Shown here in pieces: positions 17,918 through 25,578 of a stretch of DNA of 64,000 nucleotides. The position numbers were made by a program, and so were the translations under genes. The stretch covers positions 1,798,001-1,862,000 of the forward strand of contig NZ_FSRA01000002.1 in the NCBI RefSeq assembly GCF_900129465.1, read 5' to 3'. The notes beneath the pieces were generated by a model, which was given only the letters and a program-made list of their open reading frames with translations, did no database searches and had not been told where the DNA came from. Numbering within the stretch: position 1 is the first letter of the stretch; each line of letters opens with the position of its first letter. The stretch is from Chitinophaga niabensis (GTDB lineage: Bacteria > Bacteroidota > Bacteroidia > Chitinophagales > Chitinophagaceae).

Positions 17918-18400
17918 ATGAAGTATATTTTGCTGATAGCCTGCATCCTCACCCTCTTCGTCGCCTGCAGCGACGATACAAAAGTCTGTGATGTAGATAC
18001 ACGCACAGAAGTGCGGGTACGCTTCCGCGTGAAACGTCCCGGATTCCAGGAAAAGGATACCGTGGCAACAAACCTTATCTTACTTGCAGTAGGTAAGGAT
18101 AGTATCTACGCGAGACAAAAAGGCCTCAGCGGTATGCAGTTCTCCCTGGACCGTTTGTCAGACCAGGCCAGTTATTACTTCCAGCCGGATGCGGATTCAG
18201 TTGGTAAAGCAGCTACCATTACCTTCTATTATAAACGCCAGCCCAAATTTGTCTCCGCAGGATGCGGGATTATTATGACCTATGCCATTGATTCTGTGAA
18301 ATATGTCCAGCCGGATAGAGTGGCCATCAAAGCATTGGTCGTTAATCAACACATTGTAACAACAGGAAATGAAACGAATCTTAGCATCACTATTTTTTAG
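17918..18400 (+). CDS. lipoprotein, DUF6452-like
   Basis: 160 residues. The signal peptide ends in a lipobox (LFVAC, Cys about 17), so it is probably membrane-anchored through lipid. The remainder is beta-rich with a conserved-looking SAGCGIIMTY near residue 115. Size, lipobox, the CGxxxxY phrase and the partner gene fit the DUF6452 family of Bacteroidota, whose function is not known; I recall this pairing but could not search. Its 3' end overlaps the next gene by 32 nt, which suggests coupled translation. Confidence 0.75.
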   Translation: MKYILLIACILTLFVACSDDTKVCDVDTRTEVRVRFRVKRPGFQEKDTVATNLILLAVGKDSIYARQKGLSGMQFSLDRLSDQASYYFQPDADSVGKAATITFYYKRQPKFVSAGCGIIMTYAIDSVKYVQPDRVAIKALVVNQHIVTTGNETNLSITIF

Positions 18401-19073
18401 TATCCTGCTGGCTGCTGGTGCAGTAGCGCAATCCAAAAAGAAGGATTCGCTGCCCGTTGTAACAGTTCCTGTACCTGCCGGCATCCGCGTGGGAGTAGAT
18501 ATTTCCCGTTTCGCCCTGAAGTATTTTCAACCCTATCGTACAGATGTGACGGTAAACCTGGACGCGAGGTATAACGACAGGCTCTATATTGCTTCAGACC
18601 TCAGTTTTAACAGTGTATACCACCTGGACCAGAATTATAAATATATCAGCAATGGCATGTCCGGTACCATTGGTATCAATTATAACCTGCTGAAAAAGAC
18701 CGTTCCCAAAGAGAATTTCATTGTTTATGGGGGCATACGCTATGGATTGGCCGTATTCACCTACAAGATCCCGGAATACCGTATCTATAACGTCTATTGG
18801 GGAAATATCCGGGGCAGTGTGCCCGAAAGCACAAAGCTGGCCCACTGGGTAGAATTGACCGTAGGGATGAAGGTAGAAGTGCTGAAAAATTTATATCTTG
18901 GCTGGAGCCTGCACGAACGTATCCTGGTGAACGGTGCTTTGGCCAAACAGGACTTTCCACCACTCGTGATACCCGGCTTTGGAAAAGGATACAAAAGAAG
19001 TGCATTTGATTTCCAATACAGCATTGCATACCTGGTCCCTATATGGAAGGTGAAACAGGCCGTAAAACTGTAA
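18369..19073 (+). CDS. outer-membrane barrel-like protein, DUF6048-like
   Basis: 234 residues with a signal peptide (about 1-20, ending AVAQ). The mature part has alternating hydrophobic strands with aromatic girdle residues, as in small outer-membrane barrels, and ends in FQYSIAYLVPIWK. Together with the overlapping lipoprotein gene upstream it matches the DUF6452/DUF6048 pair seen in Bacteroidota. The role is unknown; a structural or envelope-maintenance complex of barrel plus lipoprotein is a reasonable inference only. No terminator was seen after the gene. Confidence 0.75.
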   Translation: MKRILASLFFSILLAAGAVAQSKKKDSLPVVTVPVPAGIRVGVDISRFALKYFQPYRTDVTVNLDARYNDRLYIASDLSFNSVYHLDQNYKYISNGMSGTIGINYNLLKKTVPKENFIVYGGIRYGLAVFTYKIPEYRIYNVYWGNIRGSVPESTKLAHWVELTVGMKVEVLKNLYLGWSLHERILVNGALAKQDFPPLVIPGFGKGYKRSAFDFQYSIAYLVPIWKVKQAVKL

Positions 19074-19137
19074 AGGCTTTTATTTTAATTAGCTTAAAGA
19101 CACACACTTTCCAGGAACAATAAGACCCGGAAAGCGA

Positions 19138-19169
19138 TTGATTACCTACAACTGAGCCCCCTAAGTTTG
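19138..19169 (+). promoter_or_regulatory. promoter at the start of the hybrid histidine kinase gene
   Basis: TTG at 19138-19140 and TAAGTTTG at 19162-19169 are separated by 21 nt. Transcription would begin about 19173, which is the first ATG of the kinase gene. Confidence 0.45.
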
Positions 19170-19172
19170 GCT

Positions 19173-20942
19173 ATGAACCTTATCGCTCCAATATCCATGA
19201 AGCTTATGGGCCTGTTTCCGCGCAGGCTGAAAAACATTTTTTCATTCCTGCAAAATGCCGGTACAGAAGATGTAACGGATGAAGATGAAAAACGGCGCAT
19301 CATCCTGGTGAATACCATCAGTATGGCCATCTGTGCATTGCTGATCCTTATTACACCTGTGTTCTATGCTTTGTCAGATAAACCGGATATCATCATCTAT
19401 CCCGTTATACTGGATTTCATTATCACCTTTTCCGTAATACTCTTAAATCTTAAGAAGAAATACCTGGCTGCCAGTTTCACCGTATATGTGATCCAGTGTG
19501 CCTCTATCATGTACTTCGGTATCTTATTGAGTAACGTGGTGGCATTGGAGGCCATGATCATCTTCCTGATCACTATCATTTACCTGATCTTCAAAGAGGA
19601 AAGATACCGCCGTATCTGCCTTGCCATTGCCATTGGCACCCTGGCCATGATGGAGACCAGTTACTACTTTAATCTCTTTCCTCCCATCCCCTTAAGCTAT
19701 AATACCACTTTCATCATGCATGCCCTGGTGATCAGCGGCATCCTTGTACTCATCATTATCGTCAGCAAACCTTATATAAAAAGTAACGATACCAATAAGG
19801 CGCTGAAACTGGCTAACCATTTTAAGAAAGTATTTGTACACCAGGTAACACATGAAATAAGAACGCCCTTAAATGCTATTTACGGAGTAGCCCAGTTATT
19901 AAAGCGGCAGATCATGCTGAACGATCAGTTCAGGAGCCTGGAAACGTTGGTAGACCAGCAATTGGACGCGATCAATAATACCCGGAGCATTATCAACAAT
20001 GTGTTGGATATGGCACAGATCGAATCCGGGGTGATCAGTAAATCAGAGAAAGAACATTTCCTGCTTAAACCCTTCTTTTATAAAATTGCCGAAGTGAATA
20101 AAGTGATGGGGAGAACAAGGAACATCCGTATCAAACTCAGCATAGAAAAAATGCCCGATGTATTGTACGATGATATCCTCAACCTTCACCAGGTCTCCAC
20201 CAATCTGTTAGCCAATGCATTGAAGTATGCAGACAGGAATTCTGTGGTAGAACTCAGGATCACCGGTATGGGCAGTAAATGGAGCTTGCAGGTAATTAAC
20301 CAGGGGCCCGTGATCACGCCGGAAAAACAGGAGCTGATCTTTAATCCCTTCGTCACCGATAAAAGCAAATACATAGAAGGCACAGGTCTTGGATTATACA
20401 TCGTAAGTGGAAAAGTAAAATCAATGGGTGGAGACATTTCCCTGAGCAGTGATGCCGCCGGAACAGTATTCACTGTATCATTGCCACTTATGGAAGGAAA
20501 TATGGAACTGATCAAAGAAGAGAAAGACGAGGAGGAAATGTGGGACGATCTGGGGCATATCAATGTAGTGCTGGCAGAAGATAATGAACTAAGCGCGCAA
20601 CTCTTGTCCAGGATGCTCACACAGATCGGCTGTAACACTACCTGGGTAAAGAACGGCCTGGAACTTATTCAGCAGGTAGGAAAACATATTCCGGATATTA
20701 TCATCATGGATTATCACATGGAGGTGATGGACGGGGAACAAACTTTGTATCACCTTAAGCAGGTGCCCGCGTATAAAAATATCCCAGTAATTATCTCCAC
20801 CGGTGACGCTTATGCAGAAACACGCGATGCATTTTTAAAAGCAGGCGCGGATGCATTTATTGAAAAGCCAATCAACTATAGCTCTTTAATAAAGGTCCTG
20901 AAAATGCATCTGCATCATAACAGTCAAGAGTTACTGGAATAA
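19173..20942 (+). CDS. hybrid sensor histidine kinase/response regulator
   Basis: 589 residues. An N-terminal membrane region of about six helices (about 40-205) has no recognisable periplasmic sensor domain, so the signal is probably sensed in the membrane. The HisKA phosphoacceptor is H227 in VTHEIRTPLNAIYG, the HATPase domain has NLLANALKYAD and GTGLGLYIV, and a C-terminal receiver follows with acidic pocket LAEDNE, phosphoacceptor D513 in IIIMDYHMEVMDG and Lys in FIEKPINY. No output domain or response regulator gene is adjacent, so it probably feeds a phosphorelay elsewhere. ATG 19173 is annotated, but the promoter position makes ATG 19197 (MKLMGLFPRR) a serious alternative. Confidence 0.9.
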   Translation: MNLIAPISMKLMGLFPRRLKNIFSFLQNAGTEDVTDEDEKRRIILVNTISMAICALLILITPVFYALSDKPDIIIYPVILDFIITFSVILLNLKKKYLAASFTVYVIQCASIMYFGILLSNVVALEAMIIFLITIIYLIFKEERYRRICLAIAIGTLAMMETSYYFNLFPPIPLSYNTTFIMHALVISGILVLIIIVSKPYIKSNDTNKALKLANHFKKVFVHQVTHEIRTPLNAIYGVAQLLKRQIMLNDQFRSLETLVDQQLDAINNTRSIINNVLDMAQIESGVISKSEKEHFLLKPFFYKIAEVNKVMGRTRNIRIKLSIEKMPDVLYDDILNLHQVSTNLLANALKYADRNSVVELRITGMGSKWSLQVINQGPVITPEKQELIFNPFVTDKSKYIEGTGLGLYIVSGKVKSMGGDISLSSDAAGTVFTVSLPLMEGNMELIKEEKDEEEMWDDLGHINVVLAEDNELSAQLLSRMLTQIGCNTTWVKNGLELIQQVGKHIPDIIIMDYHMEVMDGEQTLYHLKQVPAYKNIPVIISTGDAYAETRDAFLKAGADAFIEKPINYSSLIKVLKMHLHHNSQELLE

Positions 20943-20955
20943 AGGATATGTGTCT

Positions 20956-21040
20956 TTAGCTTACTTTCTCTGCATAGCGGGATTGTATGCAACGCGCTGC
21001 ATGATCGTGGACCAACAGCATTGCAGGATCGTAAAACCCT
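20956..21040 (-). pseudogene. remnant duplicating the 3' end of the terpene synthase gene
   Basis: Read on the minus strand, the last codons here spell AEKVS-stop, identical to the end of the terpene synthase whose stop codon is 85 nt away. About 20 of 22 bases agree and the differences in the codons are synonymous (Ala and Lys third positions). The frame is open for about 27 codons upstream but then meets a stop and shows no further similarity. It looks like the tail of a second, deleted paralogue. Confidence 0.4.
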
Positions 21041-22168
21041 TTAGCTTACCTTCTCCGCAGTTTGCAGTTGTGTTTCTTCCCAGATAGAATCCATCCGTTT
21101 AAAACGTTTGGTATACACCTGCCACATCCAGCTGGCCTGCACACTCCTGTCGAGGTCAGAGAGGTGGATGCGCAGTTTGCTCACGCGTACCGGATCACTG
21201 GCAGAGAGCTGCTCACATTTCTTTTCTATCTGCGCAGCCACGTCCATGAATTCCATCAGCAGATCACGTACGATCGCTGCTGAACTGTAAATGATGTCCT
21301 GCAGGCTCATGTCAGGATTATTCAGTGCGAAAGACATCAGCAGGTTAGAATCTGAATCGTTATCGATCACTTCCTTTTCAAAAGAGAACAGGTCATTCAT
21401 CAAACATCCGATCAGGGCCGCAGCTTTGTGTAGTCTTTTCATCCGCTGTACTACCTTGATCTTGGCTAACCATTGCCAGTCGAGGAACACACCTGTGCTG
21501 TATTCCACCAGCATCACAATATGCGGCATACCGGATGTATGGTTCCGCATTTCAATGTACTTGTCTACTGTAGGAATAAATCCTAACCCTTCCACATTGC
21601 AATCCTTATGTGTTACTGCAATGTGATAGGAGTACAGTTTCAGGAACTGGGAAAACCATTCCGGTGGGGAGGTTTGCTGAATGTCCTTCAGGATCTCAGC
21701 ATTGGCCAGTTCCAGCGGATGCGCATTGTCTACCGTTTCCAGTGTTTCATCAATACAGGCCATCCGGTAGATCAGGTGTTTGGCATTGAGTTGTTGCCGG
21801 GATGTTAAGTTGCGAAAGATCTCGCGGCCCATGGTGTCGTTCAGGTAATAATCAATGGCGTTGTTCTTCACCATGGCAGCCATTCTTTCAAAAGTAGCCG
21901 TAGGAAAAACATACAATACGCAACTGATGTAATGTTTGGCATTTTCCATCCAGATGCCATAATGTTCCCCGAACTGCCTGGCCTGTTGCGTCAACTCAGC
22001 GCTCTGTGGATGTGGATTGAACTTTTTGCAATAGGTGTCCAGCCTGAAATCTCCATAATTGAAAAGGTCCTGGAGGGAGAAAGTGGTGGTTTTGAGCAAT
22101 TGTGCGTACTCGTTTTGCACCCTTGCCAACGTGTCTCGTGTGGTTGTTTTCACATGATGATTGAACAT
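21041..22168 (-). CDS. class I terpene synthase
   Basis: 375 residues, the size of bacterial sesqui- or diterpene cyclases, which ionise a prenyl diphosphate with Mg2+. The NSE metal motif is NDLFSFEKE (N258, S262, E266), the pyrophosphate sensor is R208 in MRNHTSG, and the effector region is HTSGMPHIVMLVEYSTG. The first Asp-rich motif is unusual: IDYYLNDTMGRE (105-116) takes the place of DDxxD/E. The C-terminal WQVYTKRFKRMD supplies the usual Arg/Tyr near the active site. No prenyltransferase, P450 or methyltransferase gene is nearby, so the product may be a hydrocarbon or simple alcohol. The upstream region holds a palindrome and a tandem repeat. Confidence 0.9.
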   Translation of the reverse strand: MFNHHVKTTTRDTLARVQNEYAQLLKTTTFSLQDLFNYGDFRLDTYCKKFNPHPQSAELTQQARQFGEHYGIWMENAKHYISCVLYVFPTATFERMAAMVKNNAIDYYLNDTMGREIFRNLTSRQQLNAKHLIYRMACIDETLETVDNAHPLELANAEILKDIQQTSPPEWFSQFLKLYSYHIAVTHKDCNVEGLGFIPTVDKYIEMRNHTSGMPHIVMLVEYSTGVFLDWQWLAKIKVVQRMKRLHKAAALIGCLMNDLFSFEKEVIDNDSDSNLLMSFALNNPDMSLQDIIYSSAAIVRDLLMEFMDVAAQIEKKCEQLSASDPVRVSKLRIHLSDLDRSVQASWMWQVYTKRFKRMDSIWEETQLQTAEKVS

Positions 22169-22197
22169 AACTTTTAATTTGAAATGAGGAAATTGAA

Positions 22198-22216
22198 GGT
22201 TAACGGCATGTTAACC
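22198..22216 (-). promoter_or_regulatory. palindrome upstream of the terpene synthase
   Basis: GGTTAAC-N5-GTTAACC, perfect 7-bp arms, 30 nt before the terpene synthase ATG. Position and form suggest an operator, but no nearby regulator gene is an obvious partner. Confidence 0.4.
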
Positions 22217-22347
22217 GCTTAAAAGTTACGTATTGGGTATCAATGTTTAAGCCCCTGTGAGCAAAGATTATGAGGGGAAGTTTAGATAAGTGTTTGTTTA
22301 AATATAAAAGTAGTTTCGTATAGGCGAGTTATAACCAGGGAATGCTT

Positions 22348-22369
22348 GACATAGGCTCGACATAGGCTC
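22348..22369. repeat. tandem 11-bp direct repeat
   Basis: GACATAGGCTC occurs twice in tandem (22348-22358 and 22359-22369), about one helical turn apart and about 180 nt upstream of the terpene synthase. It could be a two-site activator target or a simple slippage repeat. Confidence 0.5.
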
Positions 22370-22379
22370 AGGGTATACC

Positions 22380-22412
22380 ATAAGAAAAGGGGTGTACCGA
22401 CTGGTACACCCC
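22380..22412 (-). terminator. Rho-independent terminator after the SUKH-Gly/Arg gene
   Basis: A perfect 10-bp stem (GGGGTGTACC with GGTACACCCC, loop GACT). On the minus strand it is followed by TTTTCTTAT, so it serves the gene ending at 22438. Confidence 0.75.
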
Positions 22413-22437
22413 TGTAATTTAAAATAACTAAGTTCTT

Positions 22438-23490
22438 TTAATAACGGCTGCCGCCACGTTCTTCTCCGCCGCCACGGTCAAAACCACCGCCGCTGCTTCC
22501 GCCACGATCGTAACCGCCTCCGCCGCTGCTTCCACGGTCAAAACCGCCTCCGCCGCCACGATCTCCACCGCGGTCAAAACCGCCTCCGCCGCTGCCGCCA
22601 CGGTCATAACCGCCGCCGCCACCACGATCATATCCTCCGCCACTGCCGCCACGATCTCCTCCACGGAAACCGCCACCGCCTCCACCGCCACGGAATCCAC
22701 CGCCACCTCCGCCACCGCGGAAACCTCCACCGCCTCCGCCGCCACGGAAACCACCTCCACCGCCACGGCCACCACCAAATCCGCCACCACGGGGTTGTTT
22801 CTTCTCAATTCCCCACAGGTAACCTTCACGGTGCCTGATCACGCTCCGCACGTTTGGTCCAAATTTACCCCAGGCAAAACCTGAGCCAATTGGCTTATTG
22901 CGAAGATCGCCGATGTAATAATTATAAGGAAGCTGCGCTGCAAACGCTGCTAACTCTTCGTCGTTGGAATATTTGGCTTCTTCACGGGTGATCAGCCCAT
23001 CTTCCCTGTTCCAGATATCGTTCACTACAATCTCGTGTACCACGTCTATACTGGATTTCCGCATATCTGTTCCATATTCATGGAGGTGTTGCAGGAACTC
23101 AGCCAGGTTCTCGGATTGTTTCACGATCACGGCAGGGTCAGTACATACATAGAATACACTGCCCCAGTTACCGTCTTTGTCAACATCCAGTACCCAGTAA
23201 TTACCATATCCGTCTCCTGCTACACGAACAGGGTTAGGGATCAGGTTCAACATTTCAAAGTCTTTCGTTCCATCAAAAGTGATGGCATCCAGTCCATAGA
23301 ACAAGAACCCGCTGCTGAATTGCAGCAACTCCCTGATATCATCTGGGATATGCCTCGTACGGAGGTGTTTTGCAATGGTCTCGATCTCTTTATCAGATAA
23401 TCCCGGCATTAATTCTACACTATACTCTTCTTTCTTATAGGTGTGATACTTTACGTCCAGCATTAATTTTAGCTGTTCAAGTGGCGTCAT
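22438..23490 (-). CDS. SUKH (SMI1/KNR4)-like domain with a Gly/Arg-rich tail
   Basis: 350 residues, no signal peptide. Residues about 1-150 fit a SUKH/SMI1-KNR4 fold: IPDDIRELLQFSSGFLFYG, DFEMLNLIPNP and GNWGSVFYVCTDP resemble the family core. A short linker domain follows (about 150-232). Residues 233-350 are almost entirely Gly with regular FRGG, YDRGG and FDRGG units, like eukaryotic RGG RNA-binding or condensate-forming tails. SUKH proteins are often immunity proteins to contact-dependent toxins or scaffolds; no toxin gene lies nearby. The tail is genuinely coding: it stays in frame with the SUKH part to a stop followed by a terminator. It is downstream of the elaA-like gene with 13 nt between them, so probably co-transcribed. 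Confidence 0.8.
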   Translation of the reverse strand: MTPLEQLKLMLDVKYHTYKKEEYSVELMPGLSDKEIETIAKHLRTRHIPDDIRELLQFSSGFLFYGLDAITFDGTKDFEMLNLIPNPVRVAGDGYGNYWVLDVDKDGNWGSVFYVCTDPAVIVKQSENLAEFLQHLHEYGTDMRKSSIDVVHEIVVNDIWNREDGLITREEAKYSNDEELAAFAAQLPYNYYIGDLRNKPIGSGFAWGKFGPNVRSVIRHREGYLWGIEKKQPRGGGFGGGRGGGGGFRGGGGGGGFRGGGGGGGFRGGGGGGGFRGGDRGGSGGGYDRGGGGGYDRGGSGGGGFDRGGDRGGGGGFDRGSSGGGGYDRGGSSGGGFDRGGGEERGGSRY

Positions 23491-23503
23491 GTTGACTGGT
23501 ATT

Positions 23504-23956
23504 TTATTGTTGTGATCTAACCATTTCTATATGAGGAATATTATCCTCGAGATACATTTCACTAAACTGGGAAAACCCAAGTGACTCGTAAAACTTTTGT
23601 AAATATAATTGTGCCCCAATTTTAATGGGCACCTTCCCCCAATTCTCTTCCACTGCTTTAATGGACCTTTCCATCAGTAACCTTCCGCTGCCGGTACCAC
23701 GTGCAAATGGTGCAGTCACCACCCTGCCTATGGAAGCCATGTCAAACTTGATCCCTGGCTCAAACAACCTTGTATAGGCAGCCAGCCCCTCGTCCGTAAA
23801 GCCCAGCAAATGTAACGCTTTCTGATCCGCATTGTCCATATCCTGGTAAGGACAATTTTGCTCCACGATAAAAACCTCGTTCCGCAGCCGCAATATCTGG
23901 TATAATTCTTCCAGACTGAGCGCATTAAAGGCTTTAAGATACCACCTGATCTCCAT
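23504..23956 (-). CDS. elaA: GNAT acetyltransferase, ElaA family
   Basis: 150 residues, the usual ElaA length. The family start MEIRWYLKAFNALSLEELY and LRLRNEVFIVEQNCPYQDMD are plain, and the acetyl-CoA loop is in RVVTAPFARGTGSGRLLM (near residue 90). ElaA-type GNATs have no firmly established physiological substrate. It is the first gene of a two-gene minus-strand unit with the SUKH protein and is divergent from the ABC ATPase gene. No exact -7 element was found in the 75-nt intergenic space. Confidence 0.88.
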   Translation of the reverse strand: MEIRWYLKAFNALSLEELYQILRLRNEVFIVEQNCPYQDMDNADQKALHLLGFTDEGLAAYTRLFEPGIKFDMASIGRVVTAPFARGTGSGRLLMERSIKAVEENWGKVPIKIGAQLYLQKFYESLGFSQFSEMYLEDNIPHIEMVRSQQ

Positions 23957-24031
23957 GTCTGTGCTATTTTTATAACAGGCCTCGAAAACTTTATCAAAAA
24001 TTTACAAGGCACCTGGTTTGATTTGTGAAAG

Positions 24032-25543
24032 ATGATCCCGACATTGTTCCCCGGAAACCAATTTAAGAGCATGCTTCCTTTTCTGTCACTGGAGCACATT
24101 ACTGTGCGAAACCTGGATAAGACACTTTTCCGGGACCTTACCTGGCACATCCATACCGGTGAGCAATGGGCTATTACCGGAAATAGCGGTTCAGGTAAAA
24201 CCAGTCTTTTGCACACAATTCTGGGCAAAAATAACGTCCAGAACGGCACTATTCGTCATTATTTTTACGAAAAGTACCGTGAAACGCATGAAGTGAGCGA
24301 TCCTTACTTCAATTTTCGCCGCTTAATAGCCATGGTAGGGCATCATCACAACTTCCGCAATTTATCGCATACCACAGATTTTTATTACCAGCAGCGTTTT
24401 AACAGCATGGACTCCTCAGATGCCCCCACCGTAGCGGAATACCTGGAAGGAGGGGCGGAAGATCCTTTGCTGGAGCCGCTGAACATCAAAGGCTTACTAA
24501 ATAAAGAACTTATTAAACTCTCCAACGGAGAAACCCGGAGGGTAATGATCGCACATGCCCTGCTTCAGAAACCGGCCCTGCTCATGCTGGACAACCCTTT
24601 TATAGGACTCGATGTGCAATCCCGCCAGGCCTTCCACCGGATCGTAGACCATGTGGTGGCCTCCGGAACAACCGTAGTGCTTGTTACCACACCCACTGAA
24701 ATTCCTGAAAGCATCACCCATGTAATGCACCTGGAAGAGGGGCGTATAGCCGGCACGTTTAGTCGGGAAGCGTATTTGGCACAGCGTAACAGTGTAAAGG
24801 AAGCTCCGGCACTGAAGATTGATCCTCAATTGTTGGCTAAGCTCACCATGGATGCATTACCCGCATCATTCCAACATATAGTTCAGATGGAAAACGTCCA
24901 TGTAAAATACGGAGAAAACACGATTCTTGACGGAATAAACTGGACGGTTCGCCCAAATGAGAAATGGGCACTGCTCGGGCCCAATGGTTCGGGCAAATCT
25001 ACCCTCCTCAGTCTCATTAACGCAGATAATCCCCAATCATACGCAAACAAGATTGTACTGTTCGACCGGAAAAGGGGCAGCGGGGAAAGTATCTGGGATA
25101 TTAAAAGGAAGATAGGTTTCGTTTCTCCCGAACTGCATCAGTATTTTTTATCAGACGCCACCTGCCTACAGGTGACCGGCTCCGGTTTTTTTGATACCAT
25201 TGGCTACCTTCGCTCCTGCACACCGGAACAATTAGAGAAAGCAAAAGGCTGGATGCAGGTACTGGAAATTGATCAGTATGCCGGCGCCTCCTTTAAACAG
25301 GTGCCGGAAAGTGTGCAGCGCCTGGTACTGCTGGCACGTGCATTGGTCAAAAATCCCCCGCTCCTCATCTTTGACGAACCCTGCCAGGGATTGGACGCAC
25401 ATCAGAAAGAACATTTTAAGAAAGTGATAGAGGCCCTTTGTGCGCACATTCCCGTAACCATGATCTACGTCACGCATTACGAGGAAGAGTTACCCGAAAG
25501 TGTGAGTTGTTTTTTGAGGATACGCAATGGCAAAATGATTTAA
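24032..25543 (+). CDS. tandem ABC ATPase, ModF-like
   Basis: 503 residues with two ABC nucleotide-binding domains and no membrane segment, as in ModF/PhrA-type proteins sometimes linked to molybdate. The first domain has Walker A GNSGSGKT (50-57) and signature LSNGETRR (from 163). The second has Walker A GPNGSGKST (from about 316) and Walker B LLIFDEP, but where the signature should be it reads VPESVQR (424-430), without the Ser-Gly-Gly core. The second H-loop is kept (YVTHYEEELPE). Start at ATG 24032; ATG 24071 (MLPFLSLEH) is possible. No molybdate permease or molybdenum cofactor genes are nearby, so the molybdate link is only by family resemblance. Confidence 0.82.
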   Translation: MIPTLFPGNQFKSMLPFLSLEHITVRNLDKTLFRDLTWHIHTGEQWAITGNSGSGKTSLLHTILGKNNVQNGTIRHYFYEKYRETHEVSDPYFNFRRLIAMVGHHHNFRNLSHTTDFYYQQRFNSMDSSDAPTVAEYLEGGAEDPLLEPLNIKGLLNKELIKLSNGETRRVMIAHALLQKPALLMLDNPFIGLDVQSRQAFHRIVDHVVASGTTVVLVTTPTEIPESITHVMHLEEGRIAGTFSREAYLAQRNSVKEAPALKIDPQLLAKLTMDALPASFQHIVQMENVHVKYGENTILDGINWTVRPNEKWALLGPNGSGKSTLLSLINADNPQSYANKIVLFDRKRGSGESIWDIKRKIGFVSPELHQYFLSDATCLQVTGSGFFDTIGYLRSCTPEQLEKAKGWMQVLEIDQYAGASFKQVPESVQRLVLLARALVKNPPLLIFDEPCQGLDAHQKEHFKKVIEALCAHIPVTMIYVTHYEEELPESVSCFLRIRNGKMI

Positions 25544-25578
25544 TTCCGATACCTTTAATCCATTCAAAAACCTACACT

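Noticed and set aside
22480..22790. Regular short repeats that might suggest a CRISPR array
   Set aside because: They are GGN codon repeats in frame with the SUKH protein, not spaced identical repeats.
22428..22829. 133-codon minus-strand frame rich in Ala and Val
   Set aside because: It is an out-of-frame shadow of the Gly-rich tail of the SUKH protein and has no start context or family features.
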